Shown in pieces: positions 56,901 through 64,000 of a DNA stretch of 64,000 nucleotides; the first letter of the stretch is position 1; each line of letters opens with the position of its first letter. The translations under genes were made by a program, and so were the position numbers. The notes beneath the pieces are model-generated. The model saw only the letters and a list, made by a program, of their open reading frames with translations, ran no database searches and was not told the DNA's origin. The stretch is taken from the NCBI GenBank assembly GCA_020284085.1, contig JACEVL010000102.1:310001-374000 (forward strand), written 5' to 3'. Source of the DNA: Aporrectodea caliginosa. Its lineage: Eukaryota; Annelida; Clitellata; Crassiclitellata; Lumbricidae.

Positions 56901-59406
56901 AACTAGAGAACGAATAAAGTTGTCTTTTACGTGGCCAAAGATGAGAAGAGATATAGTGAAGTTTTGCAAATCATGTGAGAAATGTCAATTAAAGGCAAGA
57001 AGTTTGGTGATGGACAGGGTTCCTATCACTCCAATTCCAAGAGAAGATGTAAGTTTCAGAAGAATTACAGTGGATTGTGTAGGACCAATCGAGCCAGCAT
57101 CTGCTGCAGGTCACAAGTATTGTTTATGTATTGTCGATTCTTGCACCAGATGGCCTACAGTGTTTCTCTTGAAATCATTAACTGCAAAAGCTGTATGTGA
57201 TGCTTTGATGGAGTTGTTCATGAACGTTGGTGTACCTTCTGTGATCACAAGTGACCAAGGAACAAATTTTACTGCGAGTCTGACAAGAGAATTTCTGAAT
57301 TTAATGGGGTGTAGTCCAAGATTTGACACGCCAGGTCATCCAGAAGCAGCTGGATTAGTAGAAAGATGGAATCAAACATTCAAGAAAATGATCCATCATG
57401 TAATTGTTGACAATCCAAGGCAATGGCACAAAGTAATTCCGTTTACAGTGTGGGCATTACGAGAAGTACCGAATGCAACTACTGGAATTGCTCCTTATAT
57501 GTTGGTGTATGGAAAGATTCCGCGTGGACCACTGGCAATTCTAAAAGAAAGTTGGACAAGAGAAATTAATTTACCACCTCATATTGGAATCCAACCAGAA
57601 AAGTACTTGAAAGACATGAAAGCAAATATGGAAAAAGCATTATTGTTTGCAGAATCATATTCACGAGAGAAGCAATTACAGTATACGAATCAATACAACA
57701 AAAGAGCGAAACATAAAGAATTTGAACCGGGTGAAAAAGTCATTGTGTTATATCCGACTTCAACAAATAAACTGATGTCACGATGGCATGGTCCATGTAC
57801 TGTCATACAACGAAGGTCAAAGTACTCTTATTTGATTGATATGGGTGACGATTGTCGGAAGATAATTCACGCAAATAAAATCAGAAAGTACATTACAAGA
57901 GCAATGAGTTGTGGACTAATCGTTGAAGAAGATGAAGACTTTGGTTCAGTGGTTGAACTGTTGACGAAGAATGACTTGCAAGATGAAAAGAATTCACTGA
58001 ATCTTGATCCTGATCAGATTAGTCATTTAACATTGACTCAACAAAAACAATTGCTGGAAGTACTGAACAAATATTCCGATCGATTTTCTGAAAAGCCTGG
58101 ATTATGTACATTGGTTGAACATGAAATTGAACTGAAACCGGAATTTCGTGAAAAAGAATTTATGGCTTACCGTATTCCACTCATCTATCGAGCAGAAGTT
58201 GAACGACAAATTAAAGAAATGCTTCAAGCCAACATTATAAAACCATCTTCGAGCAGAATGGCAAGTCCGTTGGTTATTGTTAAAAAGAAAGACGGTTCTC
58301 TGAGACTTGCCTGCGACTACAGATACATTAACTCGTTCACTGTGGATTGTAAATATCCAATGCCGATTGTAAAAGACGTGTTGCACAAAGTTGGAAAATC
58401 AAATGTGATCTCGATTTTTGATTGTCGAAGTGCTTACTGGACTTGTCCTGTTAAGCAAACTGATCAATGGAAAACTGCTTTTGTTACTCACAATGGACTG
58501 TACGAGTTTACTCGTGTTCCTTTCGGGATGATCAACTCAGGAAGAACATTTGTTAAAGCAATTAACATGGTTTTACAGCCTATAAATGAATTTGCTGAGC
58601 CCTATGTAGATGACATTGCTGTGCATTCAGATGATTGGAAGATTCATTTACAGCATTTAGATGCATATTTAATGCAAATGAGACTGCATAACATTACTCT
58701 GAACTTAAAGAAATGTATCTTTGGTAAGAGTGAGGTAAAGTTTATCGGTCATGTGGTTGGTTCTGGAACGATTCAAATGAATCCAGATAGAATTGAAAGT
58801 TTAATTAATTTGAAAACCCCAGAAACGAAGAAACAAGTTAAGCAATTGCTGGGATTTTTTGGTTACTATAGACAGTTTATCAAAGATTTTGCACAGATTG
58901 CGAAGCCTATATCTGATTTGACAAGCAAACATGTTTCAGATAAGATTGATTGGACTGATAGACATCAACAAGCATTTAATTTACTTAAAGATGCTGTACG
59001 CTCTAAAGTTGTTTTATATGTTTTTGATGTTGGAAAACCTTTTAATTTGTACTGTGATAGTAGTGATTTTGCAGTAGGAGCTGTGCTAACGCAGATGGAT
59101 GATAAGGGAATAGAGCGCCCTGTGTCATTTATAAGTCAGAAGTTGACTGACACCCAGAAGAGATGGGCAACTGTGGAGAAAGAAGCCTATGCTATTGTTT
59201 GGGCTCTAAATAAGTTGAAAGAGATAATAATTGGATCTAAAGTTCACATCTTTACCGATCACAATCCTTTAACTTATCTGACTGAATCTATGTCTAAGTC
59301 TGCTAAACTGGTGCGTTGGGCTTTAGCACTGCAAACTTTTGATGTAGAAGTTAATTATAAGAAAGGACGATTAAATGTTGTGGCAGATTGTTTATCTAGA
59401 TTATAA
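53965..59406 (+). CDS. Gag-Pol polyprotein of the Gmr1-like retrotransposon
   Basis: The protein has 1813 residues in one frame. A long charged coiled coil rich in E/K/R/Q (about residues 85-315) precedes a gag region. A CCHC zinc knuckle starts at C586 (CHNCGSDRHLMKFC). The aspartic protease motif is DSGA at 703-706. Integrase follows, with a zinc domain H967...H974...C1004xxC1007, a D1037, D1097, E1133 triad with D-35-E spacing, and a WHGPCTVIQ C-terminal block. Reverse transcriptase then has YVDD at 1547-1550, and RNase H has D1698 in LYCDSSDFAVGAVL plus TDHNPLTYL. All catalytic motifs I looked for are intact, so the element may still move. There is no Gag/Pol frameshift, so Gag and Pol would come from one product, presumably cleaved by the protease. 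Start ATG context: gtaagATGG. Confidence 0.93.
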   Translation: MEKLSVKKQAELKKMSSERLKQRLLKAGFEEEKLKDMSREDMLEALAEVWLKEEAEEEEGAVGGAVEKVIEKPPGLMSMEMMMQWMMMMKERKSLQRETRRERNKTGRITSSERERRRRLQREKEEKAENARQEELRLQREKEEKAERLQREKEEKAEQVRVAELELQKQQFEIQLEQLRRDREDAERRRLEQMIEFERARKSDEEIRQQQIEEKRLREEEKEKVRISELERAEEVRQEELKLQRESMERAEAERQERLKLEQQKIALKEAQLKEEKQNREAQEQRREEEREEQKRKKEESETMVSKIKKIGDAMKHVLPKMPNDMMEVPLYFETVENAFRSFNVQEQFWVKLLLPLMTPKARTVLNRLSFADLDDYEIVKEHLLKEFKLTPREYRSKFIDAKKTAEETYTMFTARLKNLLNYYVKSRKVDKNFEKLFDLLVADKLKESLPPGPLQFVLSKEGTDCYEASVVADLADIHVNNRIGLAIPNKTSFGFVPNGKRNQQSTPNFGFHWKSNQETGNQFRSTEVKPNYPVVHENKESMMARQRPVYNKSPPRFVAREGNASFTPYKRKESIEQRGAVVKRCHNCGSDRHLMKFCPVPVTTSNYGGKQENSRVNRIQVVDNSESQATEHQNNETEVKSVMKCHLSPDIQKEILLHNGMQKEMAGRDESTALKKVVLQYVEVEIRGTAGKEPIKVKALIDSGAEVPVISEELLEGMKVEQIGKVNLQCVAGDAIPAKLVKVDVRLCCNDVEEEIIPHKIKCSLTPYVTLMCASIAKMGSTERFLLHPEIIAELKAVPQVKMIQGDVQANVTTRLQSQRKKVVDVEEESETESSSEEDNESDDQQSLMQDGITAEMSEQEMAACKNGNLNETKEDNECDVEIADLFQEDEKDEEQQMQIADAKKFEEQQRQDESLKAWWNLAQDKESEFCVVNGLLYKRYRILEQTIYQLVLPKERRIKVMELAHESVFGGHLGEEKTRERIKLSFTWPKMRRDIVKFCKSCEKCQLKARSLVMDRVPITPIPREDVSFRRITVDCVGPIEPASAAGHKYCLCIVDSCTRWPTVFLLKSLTAKAVCDALMELFMNVGVPSVITSDQGTNFTASLTREFLNLMGCSPRFDTPGHPEAAGLVERWNQTFKKMIHHVIVDNPRQWHKVIPFTVWALREVPNATTGIAPYMLVYGKIPRGPLAILKESWTREINLPPHIGIQPEKYLKDMKANMEKALLFAESYSREKQLQYTNQYNKRAKHKEFEPGEKVIVLYPTSTNKLMSRWHGPCTVIQRRSKYSYLIDMGDDCRKIIHANKIRKYITRAMSCGLIVEEDEDFGSVVELLTKNDLQDEKNSLNLDPDQISHLTLTQQKQLLEVLNKYSDRFSEKPGLCTLVEHEIELKPEFREKEFMAYRIPLIYRAEVERQIKEMLQANIIKPSSSRMASPLVIVKKKDGSLRLACDYRYINSFTVDCKYPMPIVKDVLHKVGKSNVISIFDCRSAYWTCPVKQTDQWKTAFVTHNGLYEFTRVPFGMINSGRTFVKAINMVLQPINEFAEPYVDDIAVHSDDWKIHLQHLDAYLMQMRLHNITLNLKKCIFGKSEVKFIGHVVGSGTIQMNPDRIESLINLKTPETKKQVKQLLGFFGYYRQFIKDFAQIAKPISDLTSKHVSDKIDWTDRHQQAFNLLKDAVRSKVVLYVFDVGKPFNLYCDSSDFAVGAVLTQMDDKGIERPVSFISQKLTDTQKRWATVEKEAYAIVWALNKLKEIIIGSKVHIFTDHNPLTYLTESMSKSAKLVRWALALQTFDVEVNYKKGRLNVVADCLSRL

Positions 59407-59501
59407 GATTGTTTATATTACTGTTTTGTATAGTATTAAGTTTATTGCATAATTTAGTACATGATGATTTCGCAAATTTTTAAGTTTAATTTGCTCAATC
59501 C

Positions 59502-59521
59502 AAAGAAAGGGAAGGAGGTAA
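59502..59521 (+). other. polypurine tract
   Basis: AAAGAAAGGGAAGGAGGTAA lies directly against the 3' LTR and would prime plus-strand synthesis. Confidence 0.85.
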
Positions 59522-59987
59522 TGTGAACAAATGTTTTGCATATATAATGAGCACAGGTGTTCCTTAGGTTGATATATATATAATTCGTATTCGATTGTTA
59601 AGCTGTTTTAGTCTTAGGCCTTAGTTGCGCGGTCGCCTGGCGGCGCTTGGCCTAAAGTAGCCTAAACTTTGGCTGACGACAGATTCTCTGCACGTGTAGT
59701 TAGCGCGCCGAACTTAGAAACTGCTGATGATAGTGAATTTGAAGATATGTAGTGCAGTTGTTGTTTTAATGAAGTAGAGAGTTGTTGTTATGTAGAAGTT
59801 ACAGTCGCGTTGTGTTTAATGAAGAACTGTGTTTGAATATTAACTGTGGTTTAAAAGAAATACATTCAAAGAACTGTGTCAATTTACTTCGTAAACAGTT
59901 AGAAGACGTTGAGCAATTTATACGTAGAGATAAGGAAAGTTCTTGAGGTAGGTCACAACTAAAGAAAGGACAAAAGAGTTGGTGACA
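59522..59987 (+). repeat. 3' LTR
   Basis: 466 bp, same ends and length as the 5' LTR, with three substitutions seen. Confidence 0.95.
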
Positions 59988-60114
59988 AATATGTTACAAT
60001 GAAACAGCCATCAATGAGTAAATAAGAAAATATTAGGTAAGGTAAGTCTGAATCTAAGCATAAAATGTTAATTAATTTAGAATTAGACAAGCTTAATTAG
60101 AATTAAACTTAGAT

Positions 60115-60475
60115 TTAGCTGCACTCCACCACCAGTATCTCTACCACCTCCAGCTACAACAGCTGCATCTCTACCACCTCCAGCTACAACAACTGCATCT
60201 CTATCACCTCCAGCTACAACAACTGCATCTCTACCAGCTGCAGCTACACCAGCTGCATCTCTACCATCTGTGGCTACACCAGTTGCAACTCTACCATCTG
60301 CAGCTACACCAGCTGCATCTCTACCATCTGCAGCTACGCCAGCTGCATCTCTACCATCTGCAGCTACACCAGTTGCATCTCTACCATCTGCAGCTACACC
60401 AGCTACATCTACACCAGCTGCATCTACACCAGCTGCATCTACACCAGCTGCATATATACACCAGCTGTTCGTGTG
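60115..60475. repeat. ~30-bp minisatellite upstream of gene copy 5
   Basis: About ten tandem units built on CTGCAGCTACACCAGCTGCA-like sequence, with triplet-scale variants. The unit length is a multiple of three, so it stays open in several frames on both strands (Ala-Ser-Leu-Pro, His-Leu-Gln and Gly-Arg-Asp-Ala repeats). It ends ~160 bp before the ATG, probably in a 5' UTR intron. Confidence 0.88.
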
Positions 60476-60619
60476 AATGCTTGACACATTCATCCCTGTC
60501 TGCCAGGTCCGGTACAAGTGTTACAGTAGGTAAGACGATAGATGAGTGACTATTTTCAGTTGTATGTAAACAATGCCACACGTCGACTGTCAATAATAAT
60601 TATTGAGAACGTAATAATG

Positions 60620-60635
60620 ATTACTTTCTTTCAGA
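60620..60635 (+). other. splice acceptor before copy 5
   Basis: TTACTTTCTTTCAG, with the AG at 60633-60634, stands one base before the ATG at 60636, with a good polypyrimidine tract. Confidence 0.65.
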
Positions 60636-63485
60636 ATGAAAGGTGTTTCTGAATTCATCGTTGGCACGTGCCAGATTCATCCTAAGGTGCGTGACGATGA
60701 CATTGTGTTAAATTCTACGCAATTTACCGCATTGCCTCCAAACAAAATTCTTGAGTTTATGTTACGATGTGGCAGCTCCATCGAATTCTACATCAAGCCC
60801 ATAAATTCATGCATCGACGACTTGGATTTTATGATCTTTACCGGCGATAAGCTGGCCTTCACAGAAGACGTTCCGGTTTTACCAGTTGATTACCGTGACT
60901 TACTTGACACGATTAATTGCTTCCAGATTCTACCGTATCATGATTACCCTGGATTTGTTAAGCTTCGATGTTTCGGAAAAGTCAACTATAACTGGCATTG
61001 CAAAGAGTTTGAATTTCAAAAGGATCACGACTTAAGGCATCTAGATTTACATGAGAACCTAGAGAGACGGCTTCATGACTGGAATACGAAAAGGGAATCA
61101 TACGAAACGGTTTGTCCAGCAGTTAAGATTGCATGGCAACGAAATTCTCTCCTTGACATAGTTCAATGCATATGGTGTCCACAGTGGCCAAAAGAAGCCG
61201 AAGAGTGGCCATTTAGACAAAGAGATAACGGGTGGCCGACGGATGACAACATCCGCAAGATAGTACAGAGTGGTTGCTTTGTTGTAAATGGGAAACATCC
61301 TGCTTGCAGAGGTGATCTACTCCAGTGCAGGTTGTCATTTTCAGTGGCCGAAATAAGTCTACTTCAGAGCTGGACTCCAGTTCAGCAGATAGTATACCAC
61401 ATGCTCAGATTCTTTTTCAAGAAAGAATTAATTAAAACCGAACGTATTTATAAGGAAGACGAAGTTCTCTGTACATACCATTTTAAAACATTGATGTTGT
61501 GGTCATGCGAAGAGATGTCACCAGAATGGTGGAATTCCTCGTCTGTTATTGAAATATGCTGTTATTTATTGCGAAAGCTCTCAGAATGGCTAAAGATAAA
61601 ATATTGTCCGAACTATTTCATTCCTCAGGCAAACTTGTTTCATGAACGCATGAACCAGAAAATAGTTGATGAGACAGTAAAAAGTTTAAATGAATTTGGC
61701 CATTTCAATACTCTTAATATCTGGTTTGCGGGAAACTACATATTCCCAATCTTAAGGATGGTGCTTCCTTCAGAAGATGCCATACAGAAGGTGACAGATT
61801 TTGGATATTGGATGTTGCGCACCTGCGAAGTAATGGATGCTGAAAAACTGAAAACCTTTGACCAACAGTTTTCATACGGATTCATGTATTCTGCTAATTT
61901 CATTTTTCGGGAAGTCAGAATCGAAAGAATGTTTTTGGTCCGCTTTTCTCAAAATACTGCCTCGTTTTTGAGAAATTACGTAATGAAAACAGTTAATCGA
62001 AGTTCATTTCTGGCGACAGCAGAGTTCTCTTCAACTTTACCACAGTATGTAAAAGTATTGTTCATTTTACACGCCGCTGATGCTTTACGATCTCAGCAAT
62101 TTACACAAGAAAGCGAAATTTTGACTGATTTTATCAGAGAAGTTTCATGGCAACCGAAAATCGTAAGGTCAAAGTATCATAACTTTCCAAAACCCAATGA
62201 AACCAGTCTCAACAGAAGTGGAGTACTTTTCCTCCAAGTTCAAGATCTTATGGAAAATTTAACTGGGTTGAATAGCCCTCAAGAATTTAAACTCGTATCT
62301 CAATTGTCGAAAGAGCTCCTTAGAAATGCGTTGAAATGTGATGATTTTAAAACCAGAATTGCAGCTTTCGTCTACTTGGCTGCTCTTAATTTTTCCGAAG
62401 CGAATTACGAAACTACCAAATACCTGTGCTCGACAGTATTCATCAGTCTGGCACCTGATGAAGAAAAGGAGGAGAATGATGATGAGGAGGACGAGGAAAG
62501 AGAGACGTTAAATGCAGGATGTCTATTTTATATTGATGATATTGTTAGAATCATTGGATTTTGCGTGCTTTGCAGTCATATTAAAGATAATCTTCAGCAC
62601 AAGAAGAGTAGATTTCTTCTTGATCTGCGTCTAACACCAGAAGTTTTTGCTCACTATTTAATAGTTTCATTAAATGAAAGAAGGCATGAGGCTAATCAAT
62701 TCAATTACGATTTGAAAGCGCCAGGATTTCCTTTGGATGAAATTATGATGACTACGACAAATCGGAAATCTGCCGTTATGTCAGAGAAAACAAAAAGTGT
62801 TTTAGCGGTGTATCAAAGAACCGATCCAATTATTAAATCAGAAGCTGCCAGTAAAAGCTTTGCTCCAAATGAAGACGACTTTATAGAGTTGCTCATGGAA
62901 TATTCCTTAGACAATACGACATCATTTTACAATGCGCTCTGCAAAGACTTTGGCATTTACTGCAATACAATTGACTGTTACCGTGCTGCGTATCTATTCA
63001 AATCTCGTAGATATCCTGAGGTTTTTCATTTGTGTGAACGAATTCTCGATGAGCCTGATCTGCGGAACGATTTGAAGGAACTTGCTTTTGCAAATGTAAT
63101 GGTTTTGCCGCCGCTTGACTCATATTTCGACAATGACATCCGATGTTTGATTGGATTCCACATACTTGTCTGCTGTTTGTCGCCTTCAAATGAGAAGCTG
63201 CGAGCAACAGAGAACAATTCTTATTCGATTCTCCGGAAATTACTTTCTGAAGATATTTACCCTAACAAATCTACACTTTGTAAAGTTCTTTTGTCTGCTT
63301 CTCCTGTGAAGTGTCACTATTTTGTTGGACGACATTTCCTAGCAAGATATTTGAAAGTGAGATGTCTGATCGACTGCAATCATCCACGCTCAGAGGTAAC
63401 GCATGAGGTTAAGAAACTGAAAAGCCATCTTCCATTTGAGCATATCGTTCGCTGTTTTCTTCAACATAAATTTCGACAACTTTAG
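60636..63485 (+). CDS. Mab-21/cGAS-like nucleotidyltransferase, copy 5 (intact, 949 residues)
   Basis: An uninterrupted coding exon starting MKGVSEFIVG just after a strong acceptor. Residues 45-51 are CGSSIEF (GS...E motif), D62-L-D64 (CIDDLDFM) is the metal-binding pair, and D174 (LLDIVQCIWCPQWP) is the third Asp. The Mab-21 C-lobe has CRLSFSVAEISLLQSWTPVQ (231-250), EDEVLCTYHFKTLMLWSCEE (274-293) and NYFIPQANLF (326-335). The C-terminal ~300 residues are helical with TPR-like pieces (YRAAYLFKSRRYPEVFHLCE) and end GRHFLARYLKVRCLIDCNHP. This region is conserved in every copy here, including ones lacking the enzyme half. An acidic spacer (EEKEENDDEEDEE) separates the halves. Members of the superfamily act as cytosolic nucleotide-second-messenger synthases; ligand and product here are unknown. 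No zinc thumb is seen. This is the best candidate for a working gene in the window. Confidence 0.92.
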   Translation: MKGVSEFIVGTCQIHPKVRDDDIVLNSTQFTALPPNKILEFMLRCGSSIEFYIKPINSCIDDLDFMIFTGDKLAFTEDVPVLPVDYRDLLDTINCFQILPYHDYPGFVKLRCFGKVNYNWHCKEFEFQKDHDLRHLDLHENLERRLHDWNTKRESYETVCPAVKIAWQRNSLLDIVQCIWCPQWPKEAEEWPFRQRDNGWPTDDNIRKIVQSGCFVVNGKHPACRGDLLQCRLSFSVAEISLLQSWTPVQQIVYHMLRFFFKKELIKTERIYKEDEVLCTYHFKTLMLWSCEEMSPEWWNSSSVIEICCYLLRKLSEWLKIKYCPNYFIPQANLFHERMNQKIVDETVKSLNEFGHFNTLNIWFAGNYIFPILRMVLPSEDAIQKVTDFGYWMLRTCEVMDAEKLKTFDQQFSYGFMYSANFIFREVRIERMFLVRFSQNTASFLRNYVMKTVNRSSFLATAEFSSTLPQYVKVLFILHAADALRSQQFTQESEILTDFIREVSWQPKIVRSKYHNFPKPNETSLNRSGVLFLQVQDLMENLTGLNSPQEFKLVSQLSKELLRNALKCDDFKTRIAAFVYLAALNFSEANYETTKYLCSTVFISLAPDEEKEENDDEEDEERETLNAGCLFYIDDIVRIIGFCVLCSHIKDNLQHKKSRFLLDLRLTPEVFAHYLIVSLNERRHEANQFNYDLKAPGFPLDEIMMTTTNRKSAVMSEKTKSVLAVYQRTDPIIKSEAASKSFAPNEDDFIELLMEYSLDNTTSFYNALCKDFGIYCNTIDCYRAAYLFKSRRYPEVFHLCERILDEPDLRNDLKELAFANVMVLPPLDSYFDNDIRCLIGFHILVCCLSPSNEKLRATENNSYSILRKLLSEDIYPNKSTLCKVLLSASPVKCHYFVGRHFLARYLKVRCLIDCNHPRSEVTHEVKKLKSHLPFEHIVRCFLQHKFRQL

Positions 63486-63678
63486 AATTGTATTAAAGCA
63501 GTAGCCCTTGGCTTCTAAACATCATTACGGACTAATGGCGTGAAATTACATAGAGGTGACTCGTTCAGAAAAGTTAGTGTCACAAGTTTGATAAATTGCG
63601 GTGATTGGAATATGTGTAGACACTTTGAATGAAAAGTGAAATTCGCGCTGTTTATCAAGAAACTTTTCTACAGCTAAT

Positions 63679-63684
63679 AATAAA
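63679..63684 (+). terminator. polyadenylation signal for copy 5
   Basis: AATAAA about 195 bp after the stop, followed by T/G-containing sequence. Confidence 0.5.
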
Positions 63685-64000
63685 GGTTGCAGCAAGTTTT
63701 GATGTAATCATGCCTAATGCTTAAGTGAGAAATGGTGCTAGAAAATAATCCGTGGTCAAGTCAAAGCAGCAATAGTCCATTTTATAATAGAGAGCGAGAT
63801 TAGCAGACAGTTTCTAATAATTTGTTGCGTTTGTCATGCTTTAAAACTTTATAACTTCAGGCTAGATGTTTCCAATATATTCTTCTCGAATGCTTCTTCA
63901 TTCCTACTGTAACTCATTCATTCCGCGGAAGCAGGTAGCTTTGAGGACATGACTGTCGAAAGTCTCGCCGCCGAGTAGTCCCACTTGAAAACATATATTC
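63685..64000. other. downstream flank of copy 5, no gene recognised
   Basis: Non-coding to the window edge. Confidence 0.4.

Larger units (their letters stand above)
53227..59987 (+). mobile_element. complete Gmr1-like Ty3/gypsy LTR retrotransposon
   Basis: Two 466-bp LTRs (TGTGAAC...GGTGACA) bound an internal region with one unbroken 1813-codon gag-pol frame. I count three differences between the LTRs (all at about 53387-53400 versus 59682-59695), so the insertion is very recent. CATAT before and AATAT after resemble a 5-bp target duplication with one mismatch. Pol order is protease, integrase, reverse transcriptase, RNase H, which is unusual for gypsy elements. There is no env-like frame. 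Confidence 0.93.

Noticed and set aside
53227..59987. Endogenous retrovirus
   Set aside because: No envelope-like frame between RNase H and the 3' LTR. Domain order and motifs fit a Gmr1-like LTR retrotransposon.

Overview
This window reads as a stretch of animal (metazoan) nuclear genome, probably a marine invertebrate. It is repeat-dense, has long microsatellites, and carries many families of animal transposons. The LTR element at 53.2-60.0 kb has the domain order of the Gmr1-type Ty3/gypsy elements first described in deuterostomes. That makes a deuterostome plausible but does not prove it, and I cannot name the species. The palindrome TAGGCCTA occurs about two dozen times, where roughly one copy is expected by chance.

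The cellular genes are a same-strand (+) cluster of Mab-21/cGAS-like nucleotidyltransferase genes (animal 'cGLR' superfamily). There is a tiny relic at 16.3 kb, a broken copy at 17.5-20.4 kb, an N-terminally truncated copy at 36.7-37.7 kb, a nearly intact copy at 40.3-43.3 kb (one extra T in a T-run), and an intact 949-residue gene at 60.6-63.5 kb. In the three copies that keep an N-terminus, the GSS-x-E motif, the D-x-D pair and a third Asp are present. Each of these also has a splice-acceptor-like sequence just before its ATG, which suggests a 5' UTR intron. The first and fourth copies share upstream and downstream non-coding sequence, so the cluster grew by segmental DNA duplication rather than by retrocopying.

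Region by region: 0-16 kb holds degraded LINEs, an RTE-like LINE with a 5' inversion and an internal foldback MITE, a hAT nested in a hAT, a third hAT, a Harbinger-like element, and copies of a dispersed repeat called 'R' here. 16-21 kb holds the relic and the first gene copy. 21-36 kb is LINE, Copia, Mutator-like (MULE), SINE, hAT and microsatellite sequence, ending in an odd homopolymer-smeared block. 36-45 kb holds the third and fourth gene copies. 43.8-48.9 kb holds two piggyBac-like (TTAA) elements with microsatellite cores; the second is split by a hAT-like transposon. 49-53 kb holds a ~0.6 kb direct duplication, LINE remnants and simple repeats. 53.2-60.0 kb is a complete, very young LTR retrotransposon. 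The intact Mab-21-like gene closes the window.

The genes point to one theme: a locally expanding set of cGAS-like enzymes or receptors that is being duplicated, broken and invaded by mobile DNA. Any role in nucleic-acid sensing is inferred from the superfamily.
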